A stretch of DNA of 31,818 bases, from the NCBI GenBank assembly GCA_036784855.1, contig JAZDSV010000098.1:1-31818 (forward strand), in the 5' to 3' direction. Positions 17,865 through 27,414 of the stretch are shown here, piece by piece. The stretch's first letter is position 1. The number at the start of each line of letters is the position of its first letter. A model generated the notes under the pieces. It ran no database searches. It was not told the DNA's origin and worked only from the letters and a program-made list of their open reading frames with translations. A program made the translations under genes and the position numbers. Source of the DNA: Aphelidium insulamus. Taxonomy: Eukaryota > Aphelidiomycota > Aphelidea > Aphelidiaceae.

Positions 17865-20800
17865 CTAAAATGAAGGCTTTGGCCGAGACTGGAAGCGAAT
17901 TTGCGCCTTCAGTGTAGTCACCTCTTCGCTGAGACGGCGGGATCTCTGCGTGAATTAATAATGCTATATTTACCAGCTATAATAGTATAATTTTGTACCT
18001 CTTGCTCCGAGGCTAGTTTGCGGCTGACTTCATCGAAGTGAGACTCCAGTTGCATTTTCTCCAGTCTGGTCATTTGAACATCTCGCTGCAGCACACCCAG
18101 CTGGTTAGATCGACTGCGGCGCTGTTCCTCCATCGCACTCCTGGTGGCGTCCAAATTAGCTTGCTTGTTGTTGGCGCTGGCTTGCTGCAACTGCATGCTC
18201 AGCTCATAGTACAGCTGGCGTTCAGTGTTCAGTTTCTGTTGCAGTTGCAAGTTCAGGTTGTGCAGTGCTTCCACTCCCGCGCGATGTTTTAGTACACGGG
18301 CGTCCTGCACGCTGCCACCCAACTCTTCCACTTGGTTCAGCAGGATTTCCACGCTGGCCTCCAGCCGCTTCTTCTCCAAATGTTCCAGTGCCAGTTTGCG
18401 CTCCAGTGACTGGATCTCTGCCCGCAGGAGCATCTCTGGTCCAGCGCTGCTACTTGCCGTGGAAGCTGGTGTTGTGATTCTGCTCGAGGCATCGGCACAG
18501 CCCTCAGATGTAGTGGAGACGGTCGACGCTTTCCTTGCACTCAGCGGTGCCAAGGTTCTTCTGCCCTGGGAGTGATTAGTCGGAGCACTGTTGCTGTCAA
18601 CGCTGTTTTGTCGTTGATGACTTTTAGAATGTCCGACAGGAGGCAGAACACTGCTCTGAGGTGTGTGAGGTCGTGATTGAACCGCAGTCTCGGACTTGAG
18701 CCTACTAGCGACCCAATTTTCTCGTTCAGGCTTGCTCACATCCTTATCCGCGGTGCGAGGTAATTGAGTGAGCTTGTTAATTTTTGGAGCAGTTTTGCTC
18801 TTGGCCTTGTACCAACAAAATTCATCAAACAAAATGATGCCGCCTCCATTCGAGTCCATTTCGTTGAACTCCGTTCTAATTGCCGCCTCACTTGCATGAG
18901 GATCAGCTTTTCTCGCCATAACAAGGTACTCCTCAAACGTGAGCCGGTGATCACCGTCTGTATCCGTCTTGGCAAACTCTTCGTGAAGCAGATCATAGTA
19001 GGCCAAGAAATAGAGTAGTTGTGCGAACTCCTTTTCCTGAATTAAGCCATCTCCAGTGAGGTCTGCCGACTTGTATGCCCGCATCAACGCTCGCTTGTGT
19101 TTAGACATCTCGGGATACAGATCCATGATGGCTTTGTCAATCTCCGCCAGTGATAGGCTATTGGTAAGTTAAATAGGCAGAAGTATTAGAAGTACGTACA
19201 TTCCGTTATTGTTGGTGGCGTCGAATCGTTGGAACATGGCATGAATCTGATCGTTGGTCAACACCATGTCCGTTGTCAGCGTAGCCGGAAACCCAGATTT
19301 GGCTAAGCTAATTAGTGAAAATTAAACTGGATTCATAATTGCTGTACCGTTTGCGGCCCGCAATGGTTTGGCTGCAGACGCTGGCACCATTGACTTTTCG
19401 GACTTATTCACTGCGCTCGCCGAAAGTGATAATTTGGTGGTTGATTGGACTGCAGATTTGACGCGAGACTGCTCGGGTTTTGGAGGAATTAACGGCGCTG
19501 GCTGCACCTTTCCCTTGGCCTTGTGCCAGCAAAATTCGTCAAATAATACCAGCCCGCCGCCATTCGCGTCCATGGCATCAAACTCGGCCTGCATATCCGC
19601 TTCATTGGCAGCCGGATCCACTTTCCTCGCCATTACGAGATACTCGTCAAACGTGAGCCGGTGGTCACCGTCTGTATCCGTCTTGGCAAACTCTTCGTGA
19701 AGCAGATCATAGTAGGCCAAGAAATAGAGCAGTTGTGCAAACTCCTTTTCCTGAATTAAGCCATCGCCAGTCAGGTCTGCAGACTTGTAAGCTCGCATCA
19801 ATGCTCGCTTGTGTTTTGCCATCTCTGGGTACAAATCCATGATGGCCTTGTCAATCTCCGCCAGCGAAAGGCTGCATGGCAAGTGGTAAGAAGATGAGAC
19901 AGGTCTCGTTTAGTGCAAGTCTTACATTCCGTTGTTGTTGATGACGTCAAATCGCTGAAAAATTACATGAACCTGCTCCTTGGTCAGCATCATGTCCGTT
20001 GTCAGCTTGCTTGGAAAACCGGATTTGGCTAAGATGAATTAGTGAAAATTACTCTGCTTCACGATGTTGTACCGTTTGAGGCCTGCGATGGTTTGGCTGC
20101 AAACGCTGGCGCCAATGACTTTTCGGACTTATTCACTGCGCTCGCCGAGGATGATATTTTTGCAGTTGATTTAACTTCAGTTTGAGATTTGACGCGAGCT
20201 ATCTTAGGTGCCTTTGGAGACGTTGGTGGCGCCGGCTGCACCTTTCCCTTGGCCTTGTGCCAGCAAAATTCGTCAAATAATACCAGCCCGCCGCCATTCG
20301 CGTCCATGACATCAAACTCGGCCTGCATATCCGCTTCATTTGCAGCCGGATTCAATTTTCTGGCCATTATGAGATACTCGTCAAACGTGAGCCGGTGGTC
20401 ACCGTCTGTATCCGCCTTGGCAAACTCTTCGTGCAGTAGATCATAATACGCCAGGAAGTAAAGCAGCTGAGCAAACTCCTTTTCTTGTATCAGTCCATCG
20501 CCAGACAGATCGGCCGACTTGTAAGCCCGCATCAAGGCTCGCTTGTGCTTGGCCATCTCGGGGTACAAATCCATGATGGCCTTGTCAATCTCTGCCAGCG
20601 AAAGGCTGCATGGTAAGTGGTAAGAAGATGAGGCAGGTTTCGTTTAGTACAAGTCTTACATTCCGTTTTTGTTGGTGGCGTCGAATCGCTTAAACATGGC
20701 ATGAATCTGGTCCTTGGTCAGCACCATGTCAGTAGTAAGGCGCGACGGAAAGCCGTTGTTATTTGACGACGGAATCTCATCTTGTTTCTGCACATCAGCC

Positions 20801-21562
20801 ATGAATTCTTTATCTGAAGCCGTATTTGCGGTTGAGATCTTGTCAGTTACTGTTTCAGTGTGGTCTTTTATGGCCCTTATGTTGGCGGCAACTGGAACCT
20901 TGATCAGCTCGGTCAACGGCACCTGAGTGGATCGAACTTTTGCCATGTACAGACAGAGCTCGTCAAATAAGATCATTCCACCGCCATTGCTGTCCATTTC
21001 AGCAAATACTTGTTCAGCAGTAGAACTATCAAAGCCAGATCGTAAGCCCAAATACGTCGACACTCGCTCATAGTTGTCCATAAACTCCTCTTTCGATATG
21101 CGATGATCGTGGTCAGTGTCCAGCAGACTGAACTGTGCGAAAATGTCGGAAATGGTCGAAATCCACTGGAGAAGTGTCAGAAACTCTGTCTCGCCGATAA
21201 AACCGTCGTTACTGCTGTCGGCTGCTTTGTAGGCACGTAGCAGCACTGTCGCGAGTCAGATGAGGCTGAATATATTTCCACCATGCAACCGTACCAGGTT
21301 TACGAGACGCCATCTCGGGCCATAAGGTCATTATGGCTATCAGGTGAGTACTCGGGATGGTAAATGCACGTTGCTGCCACAAAAGTTACCTTTATCAATC
21401 TCTGCCAGGCTTAGTCTGCACACGTGATTAGCAGATGTGTAGGAAAATAACAACCACCGCTTACACTCCATTACAGTTGGTCGCGTCAAAGAGCTGAAAG
21501 AGCTGATGCAGCGTGTCACTCGACGCTTCTCCGCGCAAGTACGTAGCAATAAGCTCGTGCAT
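17865..21562 (-). CDS. Four-module EF-hand protein with C-terminal coiled coil
   Basis: Ten exons (21562-21465, 21415-21390, 21336-21295, 21245-20660, 20605-20073, 20028-19926, 19871-19348, 19302-19200, 19157-17999, 17945-17865) give 1084 residues, all phases and GT-AG borders consistent. Four modules of about 180-240 residues follow each other. Each has a degenerate first hand (FDATNxNGxLSLAE) and three good calcium loops: DLTGDGLIQEKE, DTDGDHRLTFDE and DANGGGLVLFDE in modules 2-4; DSSNDGFIGETE, DTDHDHRISKEE and DSNGGGMILFDE in module 1. Modules are joined by Ser/Ala/Lys-rich linkers. After module 4 come a disordered linker and a coiled coil (EIQSLERKLALEHLEKKRLE onward, about 200 residues) ending RSRRLSEEVTTLKAQ. 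It is presumably a calcium sensor or scaffold. Modules 2 and 3 are nearly identical at DNA level, introns included. Separate genes are unlikely, because only the first module has its own start and only the last a final stop. Confidence 0.85.
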
Positions 21563-21736
21563 CACTGTTTGTGTGTTGAAGGGAAAAGGTGCACTGTTCT
21601 ATTTTTAGCACTTTTGATGGGCACCCTGTACTTGTGTCAGCCCCTGGCGTCTTATATGTATGACGTGGATTACGTCACCGCGAAGATAGTTGCGGCACGC
21701 AGCCATGCAGCCGTTACACACACACACAGATACAAG

Positions 21737-21777
<41 letters not shown>

Positions 21778-21800
21778 TACAAGATACATATCCTGCAAGA
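21563..21800. promoter_or_regulatory. Divergent promoter of the EF-hand and photolyase genes
   Basis: The two start codons (21562 minus, 21801 plus) are 238 bases apart and point away from each other. The region includes a CA microsatellite on the photolyase side, and TGACGTGGATTACGTCA (about 21661-21677), an inverted pair of TGACGT half-sites of the CREB/bZIP type. Confidence 0.6.
21739..21775. repeat. (CA)n microsatellite in the photolyase 5' region
   Basis: About 18 CA units. The string ACACAGATACAAGATACA occurs on both sides of the run (starting near 21724 and 21771), so the tract lies inside a short duplication. Confidence 0.9.
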
Positions 21801-23705
21801 ATGCCGCGCACAAGTTTGGTCTGGTTCCGCGTGGACTTGCGGCTGCGAGACAATCCGGCACTGCATCACGCTGCTGCCGCTGCCATCGCTGCCAACAAGG
21901 ACGCTGGTGGTGGTGGTGGTGGCCGTACGCTGGCAGTGTTCCTGGTGACACCGTCCGAGTGGCGCCGGCATGATGTGGCACAAGTTCGAGTGGAATTTAT
22001 GCTGCGTGCCGCCAGCAGTCTGTCCCGGCAACTGTGGCAGCAGTGCCGAGTGCCGCTACTGGTGCGCACTGTAAACGGCACTGAAGGCCATGCCGGCCGG
22101 AGAGCAGATGCCGCTGCAGTTGCCGCCACACTGGCTGCGCTGTGCCGCGAGCACGGCGTGCATGATGTCTACTGGAACCGGCAGTATGAAGTGAATGAGC
22201 AGATGCGGGACGAGACCGTGCAGGTAGCGCTGTCCGCCGCCAAAGTGCAGTGCCATCAGTTTGACGATCAGTGTGTCGTTCTCCCGGGGACACTGCGCGT
22301 AAGTGCTGCTTGTCACAGTGCCTGCATTTACTATATATATATATATATATATAATTATATGCTTTACGCAGTCCAAGAGCGCCAATTCGGTGTACACAAT
22401 TTACTCTCCATTCAAGCGGGCGTGGTTCGACACGGTGCGCGGTGACAGCGAGCTTCTTGCCGTGTTCCCGGCTCCGTCACAGAAAGCGCCATTGAGCACT
22501 GGTGACGATAAAGTAAAGCCGGATGTGGTTCCAGAGACGTGCGATGCAATCGGTTATGGCGGCTGGGACACTGAAGACAACAACAAGGACAGGTTGAAGC
22601 GCATCGGTGCACTGTGGCCTGCGGATGAGACAGAGGCTCATCGACGCCTGTCAGAGTTTGTCAAGAGTCTCCGGCTGAAGCAGTACAAGGCCGACCGGGA
22701 CTTTCCCGCCAAACGGGATGGCACCAGTGCGCTTAGTGCGTACCTGGCCGCCGGTCTCATCTCAGCCAAACAGTGCGTTGCCGCAGCACGAGATGCCAAC
22801 AATGGGAGGCTAGACACTGGCAGTGAAGGTAACTATGTAATGGCATGGCATAAAGGCACATAAATTAAATACTGTACTCGTAGGTGCTGTCACGTGGATC
22901 CAGGAACTGATTTGGCGCGACTTTTATCGCCACATTTTGGTAGAGTATCCGCGTGTGTGCATGAACAAACCCTTCAAACTGGACACGATGACTGTGCCGT
23001 GGCGCTTTGAACAATCCGACTTTGATGCATGGTGCCAGGGCCGCACCGGTTACCCGATGGTCGACGCGGCTATGCGCCAGTTGCGCGAGACCGGCTGGAT
23101 GCACAACCGATGCCGCATGATTGTCGCCTCGTTCCTCACCAAGCATTTGCTGCACGATTGGCGCCACGGCGAACGCTTCTTTATGCGCCACCTCATTGAT
23201 GGCGATCTAGTGCGTATAATCAGTGATCTCTAATTTTGTACCTAAATCATCTCTTATCACACAGGCTTCTAATAATGGCGGCTGGCAATGGGCCGCGTCC
23301 ACTGGCACCGACGCTCAGCCGTACTTTCGCGTATTCAACCCGCATCTACAGTCGGAACGATTCGACCCTACAGGCGAGTATATTCGCCGCTATGTCCCAG
23401 AGTTGGCGGCGGGCAATGTGAAGGCTCCCGTGAGCACAGAGGCGCTGCACTACCCTCTGAAGGTGCTGGGCAAGCAGCGCATACAACAACTGGGGTACTG
23501 TGTACCAATTGTCGAACACACGGCGGGCAGGCAACGTGCCATCGATGCATTCAAGCACCGTCCTGCTGAGGGCGCAAGCGATTTATATGGCAATGGCGGC
23601 GCGGCATCGTCTGCGGTGAATGGCACTGCCGCAGATGGTGCGAGGAAAACTGCCAAAGTTGTTACGCCTCCGCATCGTCCGTCCAACAAAAAACAGCGCA
23701 GATAG
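21801..23705 (+). CDS. phr: Class I CPD photolyase (bacterial type)
   Basis: This enzyme uses light to split cyclobutane pyrimidine dimers in DNA, with FADH- as the catalytic cofactor. Four exons (21801-22298, 22372-22828, 22884-23209, 23265-23705) give 573 residues. The match to Escherichia coli PhrB runs end to end: SLVWFRVDLRLRDNPAL, LVTPSEWRRHD, QYEVNEQMRD (residues 129-138; the folate-antenna region in PhrB), VYTIYSPFKRAWF, DFPAKRDGTSALSAYL, WIQELIWRDFYRH, GYPMVDAAMRQLRETGWMHN, HLIDGDL-ASNNGGWQWAAS (rebuilt by the third splice) and PIVEHTAGRQRAI. FAD-binding and tryptophan-chain positions appear conserved. A basic tail (SNKKQRR) could direct it to the nucleus. Insertions relative to PhrB are a Gly run near residue 36 and an acidic loop after SPFKR. 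Class I enzymes of this kind are typical of bacteria and fungi, while most animals and plants use class II. Confidence 0.95.
22332..22352. repeat. (TA)n run in photolyase intron 1
   Basis: A TA dinucleotide run in the middle of the 73-nt intron 22299-22371. Confidence 0.9.
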
Positions 23706-23709
23706 CCAC

Positions 23710-23715
23710 ATTAAA
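23710..23715 (+). terminator. Possible ATTAAA polyadenylation signal of photolyase
   Basis: ATTAAA lies only five bases after the stop codon. This is close but not impossible in a compact genome. Confidence 0.35.
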
Positions 23716-23892
23716 GCACAACGTTCTCCGTGTCCGATGCTGCTATGTTGTTTTTCGTATGCCATGCCTGTGACATCTACAGCAGAATCGCTTGCGTCCA
23801 GTGCATGAAAGAGTTATGCGGGATATCAGAATCAATGCGGGCTCATAAACAATGTGTATTTTGCTAGCTACATATAACAGGTGCAAATGCCG

Positions 23893-24999
23893 CTAAGCTT
23901 TTCTCTTCTTGCTAATGAACCGCGGTAAGTAATGTGGAATCTGGAAAATGCCATATCCATAACACTGGTACTGTTGACTCCCAGACTCCGCGTCAAACCC
24001 GCCACCCAGATATGCGACAGGCACACCGCGTTGCGTGCAAACTATGGCACTGCCGGAAAGTCCAGGAGTGGACAGTGTGGACATCAGTATCTGTCCCGTA
24101 TCATCTTTTCCGGTAATTTGTGCGGGTATAATGGCGTAATCGTGTGAAAAATTGGTGGCATCTACCAAATTGCCCGGGAAACCAAAGATATGAACTGGCA
24201 TCGAGTCGAAATAGTATGAACTGATGTCGCATCGCTCCAGAGTGCAGTTGTCGGGCAGAGGAATCTGAAAGATCATCATATCAATCGATGCGTCTGCCTT
24301 AAAACAGATACTCTCGTCGATAACAAAAACCGCAACCTGATTCACTTTTCCGTCACTGTACTGATCGATGGCCACTTTTGGAGGATCAATGGACTCAACA
24401 TCAACGTCGCGGGATTTTTTCTGTTTTTTGACGTGACCGGCAACCCTGCCATATAGATCCATCTCCCGTGAAACAACATCGCCGACACGTCGTTTCATAT
24501 CAGCACTAAAGGGCAGCAAGTGCAAATTCGTGAGAATGTAGAGACTGGTTTCATCCTTGTCCACCACAATAGCCGTTCCGATGAAATCGCCATCGGCGTA
24601 TTCACCCCTCAATCGAACAACAGACTTCCAAATCTGTTTCTGAACGTCTGGCGCAATTGAGGCCAACCTTTTCTCGAGCGCCAGCTGCGAATTCAAGCTA
24701 CGCTCCGATGAGCTGCGACTGACAGGGGGACTCGGTGAGGCTACGCGCAGGCAGTGAGCCATCAGAATCGCAAAATCACACAACTTACTCCGGGTCGGAT
24801 GGAGCGCGTTGTAAATGGAATCGCCATCAATTGGGCGACGGCGCAGCCACTGCGCTTCGGTGCGACCAATCCACATTGCGATTAGCGCATTGATCGCGTC
24901 CTCGTTCACTACTGCATTCAATTCGGCGATCAAGGTGGATGGCGGCGGGTACACCTTTTTGGTCAGCGCCGCGATTATTTCAGCTTTCTTGGCGGCCAT
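23893..24999 (-). CDS. Trypsin-like serine protease domain protein
   Basis: A single-exon gene of 368 residues from ATG 24999; an in-frame ATG at 25065 would add 22 residues without family support. Residues 1-90 are helical (AAKKAEIIAALTKKVYPPPS). The protease domain begins at about 120. Putative triad: His160 in LYILTNLHLLPF (compare TNxH in HtrA proteases), Asp240 in ADASIDMMIFQIP, and Ser315 in STPGLSGSAIV, the GxSGS form of the oxyanion loop. All three are in canonical order and spacing for the HtrA/trypsin-2 clan, so the enzyme may be active. No PDZ domain is present, and the C-terminus is basic (FISKKRKA). Decayed copies lie just downstream (25225-27090 and 28510-28610), which shows that this gene has duplicated locally. 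Substrate unknown. Confidence 0.8.
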   Translation of the reverse strand: MAAKKAEIIAALTKKVYPPPSTLIAELNAVVNEDAINALIAMWIGRTEAQWLRRRPIDGDSIYNALHPTRSKLCDFAILMAHCLRVASPSPPVSRSSSERSLNSQLALEKRLASIAPDVQKQIWKSVVRLRGEYADGDFIGTAIVVDKDETSLYILTNLHLLPFSADMKRRVGDVVSREMDLYGRVAGHVKKQKKSRDVDVESIDPPKVAIDQYSDGKVNQVAVFVIDESICFKADASIDMMIFQIPLPDNCTLERCDISSYYFDSMPVHIFGFPGNLVDATNFSHDYAIIPAQITGKDDTGQILMSTLSTPGLSGSAIVCTQRGVPVAYLGGGFDAESGSQQYQCYGYGIFQIPHYLPRFISKKRKA

Positions 25000-25224
25000 T
25001 CGAGTGCTTGTCGTTTTGAGATATGGTGAAAGAGCGATTGAAGTGACGACTGAGAAGAAAAGCATCGCTCGGCCATCTGATTGGTCAGTTTATGATTGGC
25101 ATCTGTCAACCATGTTGACCTTTGATCTGCAGGAAACGTTCTCATGTGATTTTACATATTTTAAAATATCTGGGTAATGTGCCCCAGAAAATATCATGTC
25201 ATGTCAATAGCACTGATAATTTAG
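25000..25224. other. Upstream region of the protease gene
   Basis: This is the promoter side of the minus-strand protease. The frame is open back to 25065 but without recognisable sequence. GTTGACCTTTGATC-like strings occur around 25113-25127. No other feature. Confidence 0.4.
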
Positions 25225-26230
25225 TTTTCCGCACTCCATGTCAAACCATCGCCCAGATATGCAGCAGGCACACGTACTATGGCGCTCCCGAAAATGAGGG
25301 AGTTAATTAGTTTTTAGTACCAAATGTCCTAAGTCACATTTTAAATGACTTGAGCAGGAATGGGGCCATATCCATACGGGAATCGATGCTGTCAAATCGC
25401 CGGGGAACCGAAAATGTTAACTGGCATTTACTCGCAACAGAAGGAGCTGATCTCGCATCGTCCAACTCTGGGGTAGACGAATTTTGAAAACTGTCATATC
25501 AATTGAGGCGTTTGCTGTCCAGCAAATGCTCTCCTCAAAAATAAATTCCGCAACCTTAGCCATCTTGCCATCACAATGAGATCGACACAGACGGTTGGAG
25601 ATATGATGATTATCTACCAACTGTGGGACTATTCTTCTGCCCTTTTGCGGCGTATTCAGTAATTCAGTATTCAGTGGTGTCATAATAATCAATCTCCCTT
25701 TCAACCTCTTGGCTTACGCGTCGCCTCACGTCAGCGTCAAAGGGTAGCAAGTGCAAATTCCCGAGTATAAAGAGACTCGTTCATACTTGTCCACCACAGT
25801 AGCCTTTCCGATAAAGTCACCGTCGGCACAATTACCACTTAGGCAAACAACAGACTTCCAGATCTGTTTTGAACATCTGGCGCAGTCGAGTCCCATTTTA
25901 TCTCGCGCTTGATTGCCGACTGAGAATTCAGCCGCCGTCCGATGAGCGGCGCTAGTAACCGACGTCAGAGTGCCTGCACGCGATAATTCAGCAAAATGTG
26001 ATGGCTCGGATGAAGTGTTGTAAATGGAAATGCCGTCTTTCCAACCGACGTTTTCCGAAGCGACTTCCAGTCCTCCGTCGAGTAGCCCAGCCACATTGTA
26101 ATCAATAGGTGAAGAGACATCAAGGCCAGTTTCTTCCTTCAGCTCTGTGACTAGATCAAGCGGAAACGGGTCAATTGTGTCTAGAGCGTCGAGAATTTTT
26201 TCTTTTCTATAATCTGCCAGGTATTGCAGA
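25225..26230 (-). pseudogene. Decayed paralog of the trypsin-like protease
   Basis: Segments in three frames align in order with the intact protease. From high to low coordinates: KEKILDALDTIDPFPLDLVT (intact KAEIIAALTKKVYPPPSTLI), KDGISIYNTSS (DGDSIYNALHP), KQIWKSVVCLSGNCADGDFI then GKATVVDKYE (KQIWKSVVRLRGEYADGDFI), and VAEFIFEESICWTANASIDM then TVFKIRLP (VAVFVIDESICFKADASIDM). Near 25230-25310 the DNA resembles the 3' region that encodes the catalytic serine loop, but much of that loop is lost. Several frame changes and a gap make it clearly non-functional as a protease. The Asp of the triad is kept in the fragment and the His region is frame-shifted. It is oriented like the intact gene, head to tail, which fits tandem duplication. 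Confidence 0.8.
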
Positions 26231-26467
26231 AGTGATTGGATTTCTTAGCCGGAATACATACCACTGTCAAATCATGCACCTAGCAGGAAAGATCCAAACG
26301 GGAATACATCAGCAATTGGTGCCAAAACAAATGACATCCCCATATACAGCTCACTGAAATGCGAGCAGAACATCTGGTAAATATGTATGGCACATAGCAG
26401 CACAATAAATATCAGAAATTGCAAAATCAATGCACGTTGACAATGTTTAATGCAGATCATTGCAGAT
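26231..26467. other. Stretch without recognisable genes
   Basis: This lies between the start of the decayed protease copy and the next 3'-end fragment. Short strings such as ATTTCTTAGCCGGAATACAT and GATCCAAACGGGAATACATC (about 26247 and 26291) hint at further protease-derived debris, but I cannot support a feature. Confidence 0.4.
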
Positions 26468-26770
26468 GCCTCTATACCGTGCGCTTCTTGTTTATGAATC
26501 TAGGCAAGATAACTGGGATGCGGGAAATTCCATACCCGTAACATGGTATTGTCGATTACCAGCCTCGGTGTCGATCCCGCCACCCAGATATCCGACAGGC
26601 ACACCGCGTTGGGTTCATACAATGGCACTGCCGGAGAGTGATTTCACATCAAAATGTGTCCACGATTATCTTTCCCGGTGACTTGGGCAGGTATATCGCG
26701 AATTTGTGCGATATACCTGGTATAATCGCTGCCATCTGCCAAATCGCGAAGAGAATGTACTGACATTGTG
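26468..26770 (-). pseudogene. 3'-end fragment of a protease paralog
   Basis: DNA here aligns with 23884-24200 of the intact gene in the same orientation. Shared strings include CCGCCACCCAGATAT, GACAGGCACACCGCGTTG and ACAATGGCACTGCCGGA, which encode the C-terminal part around the catalytic serine. Frames do not stay open. The 5' three quarters of the gene are absent. Confidence 0.75.
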
Positions 26771-26778
26771 CCACAATA

Positions 26779-27134
26779 GCATGGCTTTATAATGTGTATC
26801 TATTCCCGCACACTTGCTGCTGACGAAATTAAGACGCATTTATGCGCGGGTGATCAGCGCACAACTGACATCAGCAGTCGTATTGATTGCGTGTCAAAGG
26901 TGTTTATTATACAGCCAAACAGGATATGGCAACGTTGCTAGATGCAACTATGTACTCCAGAAAATATAACTCAGCACTGATATTTATTTAGTTTTCCGCA
27001 CTCCATGCCAAACCCATGGCCCAGATATGCAGCAGGCACACCTCGTTGTGTGTATACTATGGCACTGCCCGAAAACCCGCGGCCAACGGCCAAGATAAAT
27101 GCATCGTTTTATGGAAATGGAAGGCAGTGCCAAC
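26779..27134. repeat. Segmental duplication, copy 1
   Basis: About 356 bases closely match 28287-28661, from GGCTTTATAATG to GGAAGGCAGTGCCAAC, with one indel of roughly 20 bases and scattered substitutions. Inside it, about 27000-27085 is another remnant of the protease 3' end (CCCAGATATGCAGCAGGCAC, ACTATGGCACTGCCCGAAA). Copy 2 directly precedes the methyltransferase start codon. Confidence 0.85.
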
Positions 27135-27152
27135 AATTCACTTTGCAAATTA

Positions 27153-27207
27153 CAGGTTGCAAACCACGCGTCACAGACACTTTCCTCGAGTCTACGGCGG
27201 CTATACT
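27153..27207 (+). pseudogene. Fragment of the METTL25-like gene
   Basis: Fifty-five bases match 29883-29937 inside the second exon of the methyltransferase gene with only a few substitutions and no gap. Shared strings include AGGTTGCAAACCACGCGTCA and TCTACGGCGGCTATACT. It sits just after duplication copy 1, in the same relative orientation as gene and copy 2, so it is probably a remnant of a duplicated promoter-plus-gene unit that has lost most of its body. Confidence 0.75.
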
Positions 27208-27414
27208 CGCACTGGCTTCTTATCATTCAACTATAATTCTTCGCCAGTCGCAAGTGATCATTTTGATCGCCGGATGCAACAATATGCTTCTCCAGACGAC
27301 ATATGCAACAACTACATCTTAAAACCGTGGATTGCGACGCCGACAGAGTCGGCCAAACTATTAAAATATGCGTCAAGCATGGCATTATATTATTGACTGA
27401 AAAACTTGGCAATG
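27208..27414 (+). other. Open stretch of unknown origin
   Basis: A plus-strand frame, open to 27396, reads DHFDRRMQQYASPDDICNNY and then ILKPWIATPTES. It looks protein-like but matches no family I know and no other sequence in this window. It has no start of its own. It may be debris carried along with the duplication. Confidence 0.3.

Noticed and set aside
17865-21562. Reading the EF-hand region as three or four separate genes
   Set aside because: Introns link the modules in phase, internal modules lack start codons before their first hand, and no 3'-end signals separate them.
21715-21790. The CA repeat with flanking duplicated string as a CRISPR-like or other ordered array
   Set aside because: It is a simple dinucleotide microsatellite; there are no unique spacers of regular length.
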